64,000 nucleotides of DNA from Ryuthela nishihirai (Eukaryota; Arthropoda; Arachnida; Araneae; Heptathelidae): NCBI GenBank assembly GCA_038380435.1, contig JAWZYU010000013.1, positions 13,839,901 to 13,903,900 of the forward strand, given 5' to 3'. The notes below the pieces were generated by a model. It saw nothing but the letters and a program-made list of their open reading frames with translations, was not told where the DNA came from and searched no databases. Numbering within the stretch: the stretch's first letter is position 1; each line of letters begins with the position of its first letter. This document shows positions 1-10,930 of the stretch, piece after piece. Both the position numbers and the translations under genes were made by a program.

Positions 1-1032
1 ATACCTAACCAACACAAAAATAATTTTTAATTCATCTCTGTAAACAAAAAAGTTCAATGTCTACAGATGGACAGATAGAAAGACAACAAAGTGAAACTAT
101 TATCTCGTTTTCTTTGAAAACGAGATAATAGTTTCGCTTTTTATCAAAGAAAACAAGATAATAAACTGCTTTTTGTGAGCTTATAGATACTGCTCCACCA
201 CACAACTTTTAGAAAACGAATTAAAGTGCATTCATGAAATAAGTATCCAAGCTGGATATTCCAAAATATTTACATGAAATATCCAAAAACAAAATAAATT
301 TTTATGTCATGCAGATACACAGATCAAGCAAGCTTAAATACTGAAAGTAATATAAAAAAAATACACTATAAGTTTCCCTTACATAAAGGGCTTTTCTTAA
401 ACTATTAATATTCTCAAACCATATAATACCATAAAATTATTAACGATATATGACTGGGATTGAATACACCCTTCCAGTGGAATTACTCTGTACAATACAG
501 ACCCTAACAAAATATTAAGTAATAAAAACCAATAAATCAGCAGAACATACAGAACCATAGAAGAATGAATCAAAGAACATGGATACGACAATTCAATATC
601 AAAAAGGTCATACAACATTGTCACAAGCTCTAATACAATATACTACAAGCTAAAATATAATACGATATAAATTACCTATAAATAAATTAGATTATAAAAT
701 AAAAGCCTCTCCACCATCTAATACTCAACATAACATTATGGAAAGTCTAATAATACATTTGCATAAAGAAATGTTATGTAACACTGACACAACCTCCCTA
801 CCAGCAGCAAGGAACATCCTGATGCATAATTACCAGTTAGAGCATGTGACTCACCACTAGAGGGATTGCCTTATATAAACCTATCTCACATCAGACAGTT
901 TACTGCTTGATGACAACACAGATTGAGTGGTCGAAACGTGTTGCAACACAGAGGTTTTTAACTGTCAATATGTTTTACTTGGAAGTTTGATGTATTCAGT
1001 TGAAAGAGTTGTTTTTAAAATTTTCAAATGCC
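1..1032. other. Intronic DNA, no gene recognised
   Basis: AT-rich sequence with no reading frame I recognise. It contains a short inverted repeat at 91-141 (about 24-bp arms, TATTATCTCGTTTTC and complement) followed by a degraded third copy of one arm to about 180. At 900-950 a GATGA...GTCGAAACGTGT segment resembles ends seen in Penelope-type or short interspersed elements, but it is too short to assign. Confidence 0.5.
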
Positions 1033-1042
1033 TTTAAACAAC

Positions 1043-1235
1043 CGAGTGGTTAGCACGCTTGGCTACTGATCTAAGGGACCTGGGTTCGAGCCCCGGGTAA
1101 GGCATGGATGTTCGTGTTGTTTATCTGCTGAGGTCCTGCCATCCTCTCAGACCTTCTACTATGGCATATAAAATGACAGGCTCCTGTCAGACCTCTGTGG
1201 CAAGCAGGTGCTTGAGGGGTTATTTATTATTTTTT
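1043..1235 (+). repeat. SINE S1, plus copy with 10-bp TSD
   Basis: A tRNA-like head (GAGTGGTTAGCACGCTTGGC as A box, GGTTCGAGCCC as B box) is followed by a body ending in CTGTGGCAAGCAGGTGCTTG and a T-rich tail. TTTAAACAAC occurs directly before (1033-1042) and after (1236-1245), an exact target-site duplication. The first bases of the head seen in the 30.8-kb copy (CCGTCCCGTGGCC) are missing, so this copy is slightly 5' truncated. Confidence 0.85.
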
Positions 1236-1361
1236 TTTAAACAACAATTACATCCAATTCTAAACCTCAGATTAGCGATACTGGTATGAAATGCTGCATG
1301 CTGATGTTCTGTTAATTCAACAGAAAGCATCTTTAAGGTGCTAAAAAACATCAGAGGTAAC

Positions 1362-1760
1362 TAATTTAATTTTCTACGATATTTAGCTGTACGTGAAAAA
1401 TTCAAGTCACTAACTATTTCCCCTACCTGGAAATTACAAGTCACCTTTTACTCTATTCACAGGTGTATTGTGTCTAACACAATATCCCAGAAAGTACGTT
1501 TTAAGTTCTTATTTCTACTAAAGTCTACCTTTTAGTATAAAGCAGACATGGTAATATACTATTCTCCTACTATGTCTCCTTTATACTAAAAGATAGACTT
1601 TAGTAGAAATAAGAACTTAAAACTTACTTTTTGGGATACTGTATTAGACACAATACACCTGTGAATAGAGTAAAAGGCAACTTGTAATTTCCGGACTAGG
1701 GAAATAGTTAGTGACTTGAATTTTTAATGTACAGCTAAATATCGTGGAAAATTAAATTAA
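1362..1760. repeat. 399-bp near-perfect palindrome (fold-back element)
   Basis: The left half from TAATTTAATTTTCTACGATA reads as the reverse complement of the right half ending TCGTGGAAAATTAAATTA. Arms are about 185 bp with few differences and a spacer of roughly 20 bp near 1561. ATCAGAGGTAAC occurs at 1350-1361 directly before the left arm and again at 1792-1803, about 30 bases after the right arm. This may be a 12-bp TSD if the element's right end extends to 1791. No coding capacity is seen. Confidence 0.85.
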
Positions 1761-2229
1761 TAGTAACTGTTTGTGGTTTGTAATTTATTTAATCAGAGGT
1801 AACATCAAATTTAACATCTAGTGATGAGCATAGTGCTTACCTACAATATGAAAGCCGTCATGTACCAAGGATGCTGTGAACTAGGACTGTGTTTCGCCAC
1901 GAAGTATAATATCTACTCTGTTGAATGCACCAGCCAAGTTTACAGATGAACAAACATCCTCTTCAAAGGATATATGACTAAACATGAATAGCATGCTTTT
2001 AGAATATATGTGAGTATGAATAAGAACTTTTAATACTCAAACTAGTATCAATAGGCTAACACTTAGCACTTCTCTTGTAGAAGTACTATTTTATAAGTAC
2101 TGTACTTAGGATAGTAAGCTAATATTACTATGCATTGCAATGATGCATTTAGAATATACTAAAGAGCAACAAGGGCATTTGAAAAGCCATTTTAACAGTT
2201 TAGTTTGTTATTAAATAATTGTTTTATTC

Positions 2230-2660
2230 ACTGCATCTTTCACCTCATCAGTGTTCATGAAGTGTTGTTTTCCAAGTGCTTGTTTCACTACTCGAAAAAT
2301 GTAAAACTCAATGGTTGCTAAGTCAGAACTGAAAAGAGGGTGCCCAAGGATTTTCCATTTGAAATGTTTGTGAACCTGTCACTTTTGGGTTCACCTTCAT
2401 TAAATAAGACATCATTTTGCATGTTGAATCACCATAAACTTGCATTAATTCATGACAACTGTCAGATGGTTAGCTGTGTTCAGCATCAAGAAAACAAATA
2501 ACTGCATACATTTCCAAGATCGACAGTTACAATGGTGATGAAAAGTGATAAACACATTGTGTTATGCATGGCTGACTGAGCCTCCTAACTAAGAACTTCA
2601 ACCTGTACGAACTGATTGGGAATTAAAGGTTTTGTATTCTTACTCTTTGAACAACCCTTA
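2230..2660 (-). pseudogene. Mariner-like transposase relic, internally deleted
   Basis: On the minus strand, an N-terminal part resembles the mariner HTH start (AVICFLDAEHS, then ELMQVYGDS). It runs almost directly into a C-terminal part, GHPLFSSDLATIEFYIFR, which is a decayed version of the HPPYSPDLAPSDYHLF catalytic motif, then LGKQHFMNTDEVKDAV. Most of the transposase between them is absent. The third catalytic Asp position appears as E (ATIEF). No TIRs were found. Confidence 0.7.
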
Positions 2661-2732
2661 TACAACATTCACATGATGACTACCTTATGTATTTAAATAT
2701 TATGAATCTATGGGAAAATAATTAACACATAC

Positions 2733-2876
2733 TTGAAATATTCATCTGCTTCTTTTTGACTAGATCTAGGCTCATTGGCTACAGACCATGCAATCACTGA
2801 AGGTCTGTTTTTATCTCTTGATATTAATTCTTTAATAATCTGAAGATGCTGATGTAACAAGATACTGCTGAAACTT
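2733..2876 (-). CDS. GUSB: Beta-glucuronidase exon 8 with acid/base catalytic Glu
   Basis: This 144-base exon follows a TTTTGTTGCAG acceptor and ends at a GTATGT donor (2727-2732), entering and leaving in phase 2. It encodes HQHLQIIKELISRDKNRPS, then VIAWSVANEPRSS. The Glu in WSVANEP is by family knowledge the acid/base catalyst (human Glu451); it falls at about codon 437 of the partial protein, close to the human position. The last complete codon is F of EYF. The remaining exons, with the nucleophile motif, are not in 1-2732. Confidence 0.93.
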
Positions 2877-3421
2877 CTGCAACAAAACATTATTAAACTT
2901 TAAGTATGGTAATAATACATTGCATAAAAATATTTTTAGGTATATCAATATCTTATTTGAATACCTATCTAAATTACAATTACTATCTTTGTTTCTGAAC
3001 ATTTATTCCAATGAGGACTACTTACAATCCTCTTATTGATAACTTTTTATGAAGCTTCTGAATTATGTTTTGAATCATCATTTTAACTTATAAGTCATTT
3101 ATTAATTTCATTTATATAATGACATAATACCAATGTAAAAATGAGCAACATAACTAAAAAGCATGAAACAAAGTATTCAACTCATCAGTATGTCAAAATT
3201 CTACTGAAGTAATGAACTTACTCAAAAAGATAAACTGGAATTAAAGGCACAATCATGCATTTATTATTATTAACAGCTTTTGATGAGAAATTATTCTTAC
3301 ATTCTACATAAACTGCTAATTATTTCTTATTAAGAATATTTCAAAAATGGATGACACCATTGTTTTTCAGTGCTGCAAATCTAAAAGAAGTTTCGTAATA
3401 ACTCTTAAATAAAACACAGAA

Positions 3422-3559
3422 AAGAATAAAGAAGATGCATACTTGAAAAGTTGGGTTGCTTTACCTCTGAGCAGCACTTTTTTGCACACCAAGAATAAAG
3501 AAGATGCATACTTGCAAAGTTGGGTTGCTTTACCTCTGAGCAGCACTTTTTTGCACACC
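3422..3559. repeat. Tandem duplication, two 69-bp units
   Basis: 3422-3490 and 3491-3559 are nearly identical. Each starts AAGAATAAAG, includes the target site TACTTG[A/C]AAAG and runs 40 bases into the 3' end of the S2 SINE. The duplication therefore arose after the SINE inserted. Confidence 0.9.
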
Positions 3560-3900
3560 ATGGGCTAAATGGCCAGGTCACATGGACCCTGAAGGCTCAG
3601 AGAAGGTTGAGGGAGGGGACTCACTGGAACAGCTGTTGGGAGACAGATGGTAGTCTCCCATCAAGGCCATCCAGCGTGTTCTTTAAAGTGAACAGGGTAT
3701 GGCTCTCCCGCACATGGGGCCTTGGCTTAACATCCCATCCGACGCACGGCGCCTTTCCAAGCCCATCGGTGTTCCCTACTGACTGTGGGCAGGCGGGGAA
3801 TTTTGCAGAGATAAATCTCAATGCTGACCCAGCTGGGACTCGAACCTGGCAACTACAAATTAAGAGCCTGGTGCGCTACCGACTGAGCCACCCCCGCCCC
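3520..3900 (-). repeat. SINE S2, full length, minus, 11-bp TSD
   Basis: This 381-bp element is read on the minus strand from a Thr-tRNA-like head (GGTGGCTCAGTCGGTAGCGC, with B box GGTTCGAGTCC) to a tail ending AAAGCAACCCAA. TACTTGCAAAG precedes (3509-3519) and follows it (3901-3911). The long open frame through it is a by-product of GC-rich composition and is shared by all S2 copies regardless of context. Confidence 0.9.
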
Positions 3901-4237
3901 TACTTGCAAAGTTCTCGAGGTCTGCTCGTGCTTACACCTTCAAATTTTCCTCCATTAATTCTTTGTTTATATATATAACTTATTTCAAAACTAGTGTTAA
4001 ATGTACTGTTTACCCCATTAATAATTAGGTAATTGTGTTACAATGATACTTATTTTGAATTCATGGAGCAATGTGCTGGAACAAGTTTACATTAGTTTAC
4101 AATCACCCTATAGTTACATTTTAAAATTGGTTTAAAACTGTTGTTAGAAGCAGTGTGCATTATGATTTTTTTTAAGTTTGAGGACTACTATTAAAATATA
4201 AAAGAGAATAACATTAAATACTCCTCTGTACCAAAAC

Positions 4238-4435
4238 AGTTGGGTTGTTTTACCTCTGAGCAGCACTTTTTTGCACACCATGGACTAAATGGCCAGATCA
4301 CAAGGACCCCGAAGGCTCGGAGAAGGTTGGGGGAGGGGACCCACTGGAACAGTTGTTGGGAGACAGATGGTAGCCTCCCATCAAGGCCACCCAGTGTGTT
4401 CTTTAATGTGCATAGGGTACTGAAACAGATGGGAA
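4238..4435 (-). repeat. SINE S2, 5'-truncated, minus
   Basis: The body and tail of S2 are present (GTTGGGTTGTTTTACCTCTG at the low end, AGGCCACCCAGTGTGTTCTT near the high end). The tRNA head is missing. The bases after 4435 are unrelated AT-rich DNA. Confidence 0.8.
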
Positions 4436-4930
4436 TCCAAAGAATATATATATATTATCAATACCACTGCAATTAGTTTAGCAGCAGCAAAAAGACACTT
4501 TTCATTTTGTAACAACCCTTTAAGTGTTGGAAAATGATAAATCATTCTTTTAAAACCCCTACAAATGAACTTGCAGCATTTTTTTTTATGCTTACCTATC
4601 ATTTTTTACTTTTTTAAATTCTACATTTTTGTTCAGAATTAAATGCTTTTTTCAGTATGTAATGTAAACTATTTTATTCATTAGTTGTTTCATAATAAGG
4701 CTCAGAAGTTGAGCTGCATTTTTAAAGAAAAAAAAAAAATCTGACACTGTAAGGGTTAAAAAGCTAAGCTTAACTCTTTGTGTCAGCCTGGAAAACTGAT
4801 TTACATCCAGAGGCCAAGTTATTTTCTCCCTATGCTCAGCCAAAAAAAATTTAACTTTAGAACTTTTTTTGTCAAATAACTAACAAAAGGAATTATGGCA
4901 TGTTATATGTCAAATTAATCAGCATTCAAT

Positions 4931-5500
4931 ATATGTTTTTGTGTAAAAAAATTTCGCCATCATATTATAAAAACCTGTTGCTGGCTGAGTCATTATTAGT
5001 GAAAAAAGACTGAGTCGGCATTAGTTCAACAGGTCAGAATACTCTGGCATGTTTCTTGAGAGACGCAGGTTCAAATCCCGTATGTTGATGAAATTACCCC
5101 CCCCACGAAAACATTTATTGATTTACAGACATTTAAACGTCTACAGGTAATGCTGAGATTATCGATTATTGTTTAAATCATTAATAATGCTAAATAGCGT
5201 GATGTGACTTCATTATTACCATCTTACTCAGAAAACTAAAAAGAAATAGTTGCCACCCAAGTTCATAGATGTTGCCAAAAGGAGGCACACAAAATTCAAG
5301 GGGAAAGAGATAGTTATTATTAGTGGGAAAAAAAGACTGAGCCAGCATTAGTTCAACAGGTTAGAATACTCTGGCATGTTTCTGGAGAGATGTGGGTTCG
5401 AATCCTGTATGTTGGTGATATTTTTTTCCACACTAACATTTATTGATTTACACACATTTAAACATCTACAGGCAATGCTGAGATTATCAATTATTGTTTC
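4931..5500 (+). repeat. Double SINE S3 insertion with 14-bp TSD
   Basis: Two head-to-tail units carry tRNA-like heads (ACAGGTCAGAATACTCTGGC then CAGGTTCAAATCC at about 5028-5080; ACAGGTTAGAATACTCTGGC then GGGTTCGAATCC at about 5355-5408). Each is followed by a body ending in TCTACAGG(T/C)AATGCTGAGATT. AATCAGCATTCAAT occurs exactly at 4917-4930 and 5501-5514, so both units entered as one event. Confidence 0.8.
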
Positions 5501-6009
5501 AATCAGCATTCAATTCTTGATTTCCTGAAAAGAAATTATTTAAAAAAAAGATTAATAGTTTTATTTAAATAGGAGTTTTTTGGAGTCATGTAGTAAAATA
5601 ATGCATTTGGCATGCCAATAAAAATGTATTTAAAAAAGACACTAATAGACATAAATGATTACAATGCACACGAATACAAAAGTTATTTCTGAATAACAAA
5701 AAAAAAATTAATTTTTCTTGTTTCAAGTAAATATTTCTACCGTTTTGTAAATTTTTTCTCGGTACCACACTTTGAGAAAAGTCCAGATTTTTCATCATTT
5801 GTGAAGTCAGATAAATAAGTCAATTTTCTTTTTTTTTTTAAATTCTAATCAATAGAAATAGGTAATGTTATATACCAAATAAAACAGAATTCTAAATTTT
5901 ATTAAAATAAAAAATTTAAATAAATTTATAAGCATACTATGCAATTCAGGCTTAATTTTGAAAAACCCAATGAATAAAAACAGTTAAATTATATATTAAT
6001 TAAAAGGAA

Positions 6010-6135
6010 ATTTGTAAATGGTTTTGTGGAAAAACGCTTCAGCAGGATTTGAACCCACATCTCTGCAGAAACATGCCAGAGAGTTCTAAGACTACTACAT
6101 TAATGTTGGCTCTGTCTTTTATCCATTAATACAGA
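6010..6135 (-). repeat. SINE S3, minus, partial
   Basis: The reverse complement shows CTCTGGCATGTTTCTGCAGAG and GTGGGTTCAAATCCTGCTGA, the S3 head. The body is short and decayed. Confidence 0.6.
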
Positions 6136-7348
6136 ATTCTCCCTAAATACTATAATGTTTACCTAAAATAGGATTTTTATTTCTTTTAATGATTCTTTTC
6201 AGTGTGGTATATTACAAAATATGAGCCAGCATTATACAAAGTGACTTGGATTGCTCACATTAATGGAATTTTGTGTCTTGTTTGGAAATATAGGCATAAC
6301 TTACTTGGCTGCTTTTTTTTTTTACTAAACATTATAAATTTTTTTCTTTGGGTGTTGAATTTTGGAGATCTTGGCCAAGTGCTAAAAAGCTAGTGCACCA
6401 AAGCAAAAAAAAAAGGCTACATCACAAGAGTGGCATAGCCAAGTTACTGGGGGATGTGGTGAGTAGGGCTAATATCTTTTAAAAATGGTGAATATAAGCT
6501 TAGAAACCCTTAAATATATTTAAATGAAACTTTGTGGAGGGGGGGGGGGGATAAAATGCGATGCCAAAATTTGCCTCCCACAGATGAACTGATTTACATG
6601 TCAAAGAAGTTCTTTTTGCTTTTGTATCCAAGACTTCATTCATTTTCAGAAATTTCAGGAAATGATACATGGTCAAACTTGTTTTACTGGAAAACAAAGA
6701 AATAACAAAAGAAAAATTAACATATAACCTAATGCATTGTTAAATGAAATATTCAAATGAACAAGTTGTAAGCCAGCCATCGGATATAGCATGACTACAA
6801 AAAAAATTGGTCGATAGATCAGCTGACCGAAAGATCAATAATTTATGGAAATAAATCTATAGAAATGGAAACAGGTTTAAAAAAAATAGTAACTTTACAA
6901 AGGGAGTATATCTATGATAACAACACTGTAAACAATCTATTATGGAACCAAGTATAACACACGGAAAATAGAGATTGCAAGTTTGAGCCACCTTCATCCT
7001 TGCTGCAGTGACCTAGTTGTAGCTGCAGCCAGTTTTGAGGCCTAAGAAGGCTATGTTTTTAGTTACGGTTTGAGGAGTGGGAACGACACACAAAATGCTG
7101 GAATAAATGCTATAAATGATAAAAATACTTCTAAGGATATTAAAACAGGTTTAAACAGCAAAAAAATGTAAAAAAAAAAATTGAAGTACAAATTTTGTAA
7201 TCATTTTCAAAATATTCTGTTTTTTTAATTAATTTTCAGGGAATTTTTGAAACTTTAAGGAAAAATTTGTTGATAATAGTTGAAATCTAACTTACAAGCT
7301 TAAATCAGCGGGTTGCTTCAGAATAGAATAATGTTAACAATACTATTT

Positions 7349-8097
7349 AATTCACACAAAATTTAGTTGTTACATTTAAGGAAAAGTTAAAAAATTCAGA
7401 AGGATATAAACTTAGTTGATTTTAGTAGAGACATGCCTGAGGATGCCACAGAATTGGAATTTGTGGTGAAACACGTAACCAATGAGGGAGGTTGATGTTT
7501 TTAATATTCTTAGAAATGTTTACTATGTTTATAAGTTTTAAACGTTGGGGATGTGCCTGGAATGTTCTTCTCTAACATCAGAGAAATGTAACCAATATGC
7601 AACTTAGGCAATATTAGTAATGAGATCTACAATATTTTGTGGCCAATAACAACTTCTGCAATTTATAATAGCCTTCTCAACAAAGACTGGTAAGCAGCCA
7701 TAGCAGCTGATAATTATGTCTGAGCAACAGTGAAGGCAAGACTCATAAAAAAAAAACCAGGGGTAAGAAAGTGCAAGAAGCCAACACGTGGGTTAAATAT
7801 CTAATTCACAGCTCATGTGGATAAATTCGTCACTTGGCTGCTGCACTTGTACCAGCAATTGAAGAGACTCTGAATTGGTAAATATCTTTTCTTCATTTTT
7901 TCTGTAACTTGATCACTTTTACAAGTTAAAAGGTCAACCTAAGGCAGTGCTAGTAATAAGCATGGAAAATATGGAAGTTTGCAGTGACAGTTAGAACAGC
8001 TGCCAATATGGTAATATGTCAGTATGTACATTCAGGCGCTCCTTCTGAATTTTTTAACTTTTCCTTAAATGTAAGAGTTAAAATTCGTGTGAATTAC
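7349..8097. repeat. Inverted repeat, about 57-bp arms around 630 bp
   Basis: TACATTTAAGGAAAAGTTAA and flanking bases at 7350-7407 return as the reverse complement at 8040-8097. The outer arm ends both read (T)AATTCACAC. The right outer end directly abuts the TA target site of the Tigger-type element at 8100. The interior has CTGAGGA...GTGGTGAAACACGT at 7438-7475 and nothing recognisable as coding. Confidence 0.65.
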
Positions 8098-8099
8098 TA

Positions 8100-9770
8100 C
8101 AGTAGATTATATCTTATCCGGTCTCGGCTCAACCAGCCTCTGTTTTAACTGGTCGTTACAAGAAGCAAGTCGCTGCATGTTTCGTTTATAGTACAGTACA
8201 TATTTGCTTCAGTTCCTTTTTGTGAATATTACAGTGTACTGTGCATATACAGGAGTGTGTGTTGTGATCTATTAATTATTGTGTGGTACAAAATGAGTGG
8301 GTGCAAATGTAAGTGTAATGTCATTATGATGGAGATGAAATTAAAAGCATTAGAACGTATTGACAAAGGTGATCCAGTAAAGCATATTTGTGATGAACTA
8401 GGTGTTGGTAAAAGCACGGCAAATGACTGGAGCTGGAATAGAAAATCTTTATAAGATTTTTGCACTCAAGTCAAGTCTGAAAAAACACTTTCTTCTAGGT
8501 GCATTCTTAAAAAGCCAAAAAATGAAATTGTCGATGATGCACTTTGGTTATGGTTCATGCAAGAGCATCGCAAAGGGAAGCCAATCAGTGGGCCAATCTC
8601 GAAAGAAAAAGCATTAATCCTTCATTCTAAAATCAATAATGAGGAAGATTTTTCAGCAGGCGAGGGAGGGATGGATGACTTTCTCACTGGAAAAACGTCA
8701 TGTTCATTACCTTGGTGTTTGTGGTGAGAAAATTGTCAGTTGATCTTCTAGCAGCAAATTTTCAGAAAAACTTCTAGGGCTTATTGAAGAAGAAAGCCTA
8801 TGCGCAGAACAAATCTACAATGTAGATGAGACTGGGTTAAATTTTAAACTTCTTCCAATGAAAACGTTTGTGGCAGCACAAGAAACCTCAGCATCAGGAT
8901 TTAAAACAAACAAAGAATCAATGTGGCTGTGTATACAAATGCTGCAGGTATGCACAAACTTCCTCTTTTTGTAATTGGGAAATTAGAAAAACCCCAAGTA
9001 TTCAAGCATTTAAATTTAGCTGCTCTTCCAGTTTACTACAAAGCTCAAAAGTCTGCTTGGATGGACTCATATTTGTCTAAAAAGTGCTTCTCAAAAGAAT
9101 TTGTTCCAAAAGTAAAAAACCACTTAACAAGTCTTAAAATGCCTGTAAAGGCCCATTCATTCTCGACAATGCCCAACACACCCAAGCAAACACATTTCTG
9201 ACAACATAAAAGCCATGTTTTTGCCATCTAATGTAACATCTTTAGCGCAACCAATGGATCAAGGCGTGCTTCTAAGTTTAAAAAGGCGATACAGAAGAAA
9301 GCTTCTTTCAGAAATTCTACAGCGAACCGAAAATGATGGAATAGAACTTTTAAATGCTTTGAAAACAATAAATATCAAGGATGTGATCTACATGTTGGCA
9401 AGAGCTTTTGAATAAATGCTTCATACAACATTTGTGAAGTCATGGAGAAACTTTGGCCCAAAGTTGAAAACTGTGTAGAAAGTACCAAAGACGACAACAC
9501 GAAAGTATTGAATGAGTCTGCACCTGCCAAAGATATGACAGATAATGACAATATTTCGCTGCTTGATGACTTTAAACTGCTGCCTGGATGTGACACACTT
9601 GAAGATGACATTGAAAAATTGTTAAAATGTGATGGAACATTTGGAAAATGAAACACTGAATGATGACTGAATATTTTGAAATTTCTAATCTTAGTTCATT
9701 GTCAAAAGCAAAATATATAATTTATACACATAGATAATGAAGAAATTTTTTGAAATTCTTAACATTAAAA
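8100..9770 (+). pseudogene. Tigger/Jerky-type (pogo group) transposase, frameshifted
   Basis: Left end CAGTAGATTATATCTTATCC follows a TA and resembles Tigger-type terminal repeats. The coding part starts near Met 8293 with a CENP-B-like helix-turn-helix (ALERIDKGDPVKHICDELGV, then KSTANDW). Then come VDETGLNFKLLP (about 8823-8855, first catalytic Asp), LDNAQHTQAN (about 9164-9195, second) and QPMDQGVL (about 9250-9270, third). These elements cut and paste at TA. At least four frameshifts separate the blocks (near 8450, 8790, 8900 and 9170), so no functional protein can be made. The C-terminal acidic tail (to 9651) is still recognisable. The right terminal repeat was not identified. Confidence 0.8.
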
Positions 9771-9782
9771 TAAGACATTCAT

Positions 9783-9941
9783 AAATCAGTAGTAAAGAGT
9801 CACAGGATAAGTCCTGTAGACATGGAACTCATGAAATAATGAGCTGAAAAAAATTGGTTTAGCCATGAGTGGGATTCGAACCCATGTCTCCAGGAAACAT
9901 GCCTGTCATGGCAAAACCAATTTTTTTCAGCTCATTATTTC
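9783..9941 (-). repeat. SINE-like fold-back with tRNA-like loop and 13-bp TSD
   Basis: Arms of 38 bp (9831-9868 and 9906-9943; ATGAAATAATGAGCTGAAAA and onward) differ at one base. The loop holds GTGGGATTCGAACCCATGTC, the T-arm/B-box of an S3-type head on the minus strand. ATAAGACATTCAT occurs at 9770-9782 and 9942-9954, consistent with a target-site duplication whose second copy overlaps the last bases of the right arm. Confidence 0.75.
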
Positions 9942-9994
9942 ATAAGACATTCATCTTATGGTTAAGTTCATAAATGTTTTTTTATTGATATATA

Positions 9995-10930
9995 CACTCA
10001 ATATCCAATGAATTATGACCATCCTACTCTAAGTTGAAGACTGACCTGTGCAAGCAGAATAAAAGGTGATATATGCCAAACAGTGGCAGCATTCAGTTCA
10101 TGAAGTTTTTGAGATTGATAAAAAAAATTGGCAACTGATAGAATTTATTAGAATTTGAAAGTGCATAATTACTAATGCCAGGTGTGTGGGTGTCTCTATA
10201 TCAAAATCAGCATGTCTCATTGGCTGTTCCAGAATAGCAGTTGTAAAGCTGTTGAAACAGTGTATGGAGACTGGAACACGCTAAAGAAAAAACAACCACA
10301 AACACAAAAAACCATGATGGGGGAAACATGAACATATGTAGTGAATTGGTGAATCCAATGCCTTCTATAAACCAATTGACAAACAAGAACTGAATCACTC
10401 ACCTACAAATATGATGCTGGACAGCTGAACAGATTTTCAGTAGGATATTGCATCACACTCTCAATCATTTGGGATATCAAAGTAGACACTCACAAAGACA
10501 TTCACTCATAATTGATAACACCAAAAACTGTGATTTGCATTATGCTAGATACATCAAGCATGCATCATAGATTGCCAGAAAGAAGATCTGTTGGTCTGAT
10601 GAACTGCTTTTCCTTCTGTACTATGCAGATGGATAGATACACATATGGTGAAACAAGAGGAAACAGATACAATATACAGATAACAAAGGCTAGTGGTGGT
10701 GTTATAAGCTAGTATTATATTGTTGCACTGAACTCCAGTTGATTGGAGAAGGAGGACATCAGAGACAAATAATAAAAAAGGAGAACAGGGGGAAAGTCGA
10801 TGAGATGCATTGGATCCTCTGATACAGCTGTGGCAATATATCAAAGGTGTAGATTATCCTAACATTGTTGCAATCAAGTAAACCATTCACTGCAATGTTG
10901 ATCCCAAATGATGATTGCATCACTTTCAAC
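9995..10930 (+). pseudogene. Tc1-like transposase relic
   Basis: A left end resembling Tc1 terminal repeats (CACTCAATATCCAATGAATT) is followed by heavily decayed coding sequence. The clearest block is 10575-10710: KKICWSDELLF-like residues, then MDRYTYGETRGNRYN and SGGVIS. These correspond to Tc1 WSDESRF...GRIRVWR.PGER and GGGSVMVWG. No open frame longer than about 66 codons follows it. The right terminal repeat was not found. Confidence 0.6.

Larger units (their letters stand above)
4774..7345. mobile_element. Diverged relative of the 20-kb TTAA element, carrying SINE insertions
   Basis: Blocks align collinearly with 20072-21960: CCAAGTTATTTTCTCCCTATGCTCAGCC at the left, GGAGTCATGTAGTAAAATAATGC in the middle, AAAATTTGTTGATAATAG and TTAAATCAGCGGGTTGCTTCA at the right. 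A TTAA at 4770-4773 marks the left end. The right terminal part present in the 20-kb copy is absent. It is interrupted by the S3 double insertion at 4931-5500 and by a minus S3 copy near 6010-6135. No transposase reading frame is present. Confidence 0.65.

Noticed and set aside
1040..1110. tRNA-like sequences (also at 14.9, 29.5, 36.2, 38.7, 43.3 kb) as tRNA genes
   Set aside because: They have A and B boxes but poor cloverleaf pairing and are joined to conserved SINE bodies with TSDs.
3520..3978. 152-codon open frame beginning MGCFTSEQHFF
   Set aside because: The same frame appears in every S2 SINE copy; it is a consequence of the SINE sequence, which has a tRNA-like promoter and TSDs.
7438..7475. 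Hammerhead ribozyme-like CTGAGGA...GAAA
   Set aside because: Stem II could form, but an extra base separates it from the core and no stem III or cleavage site is found.
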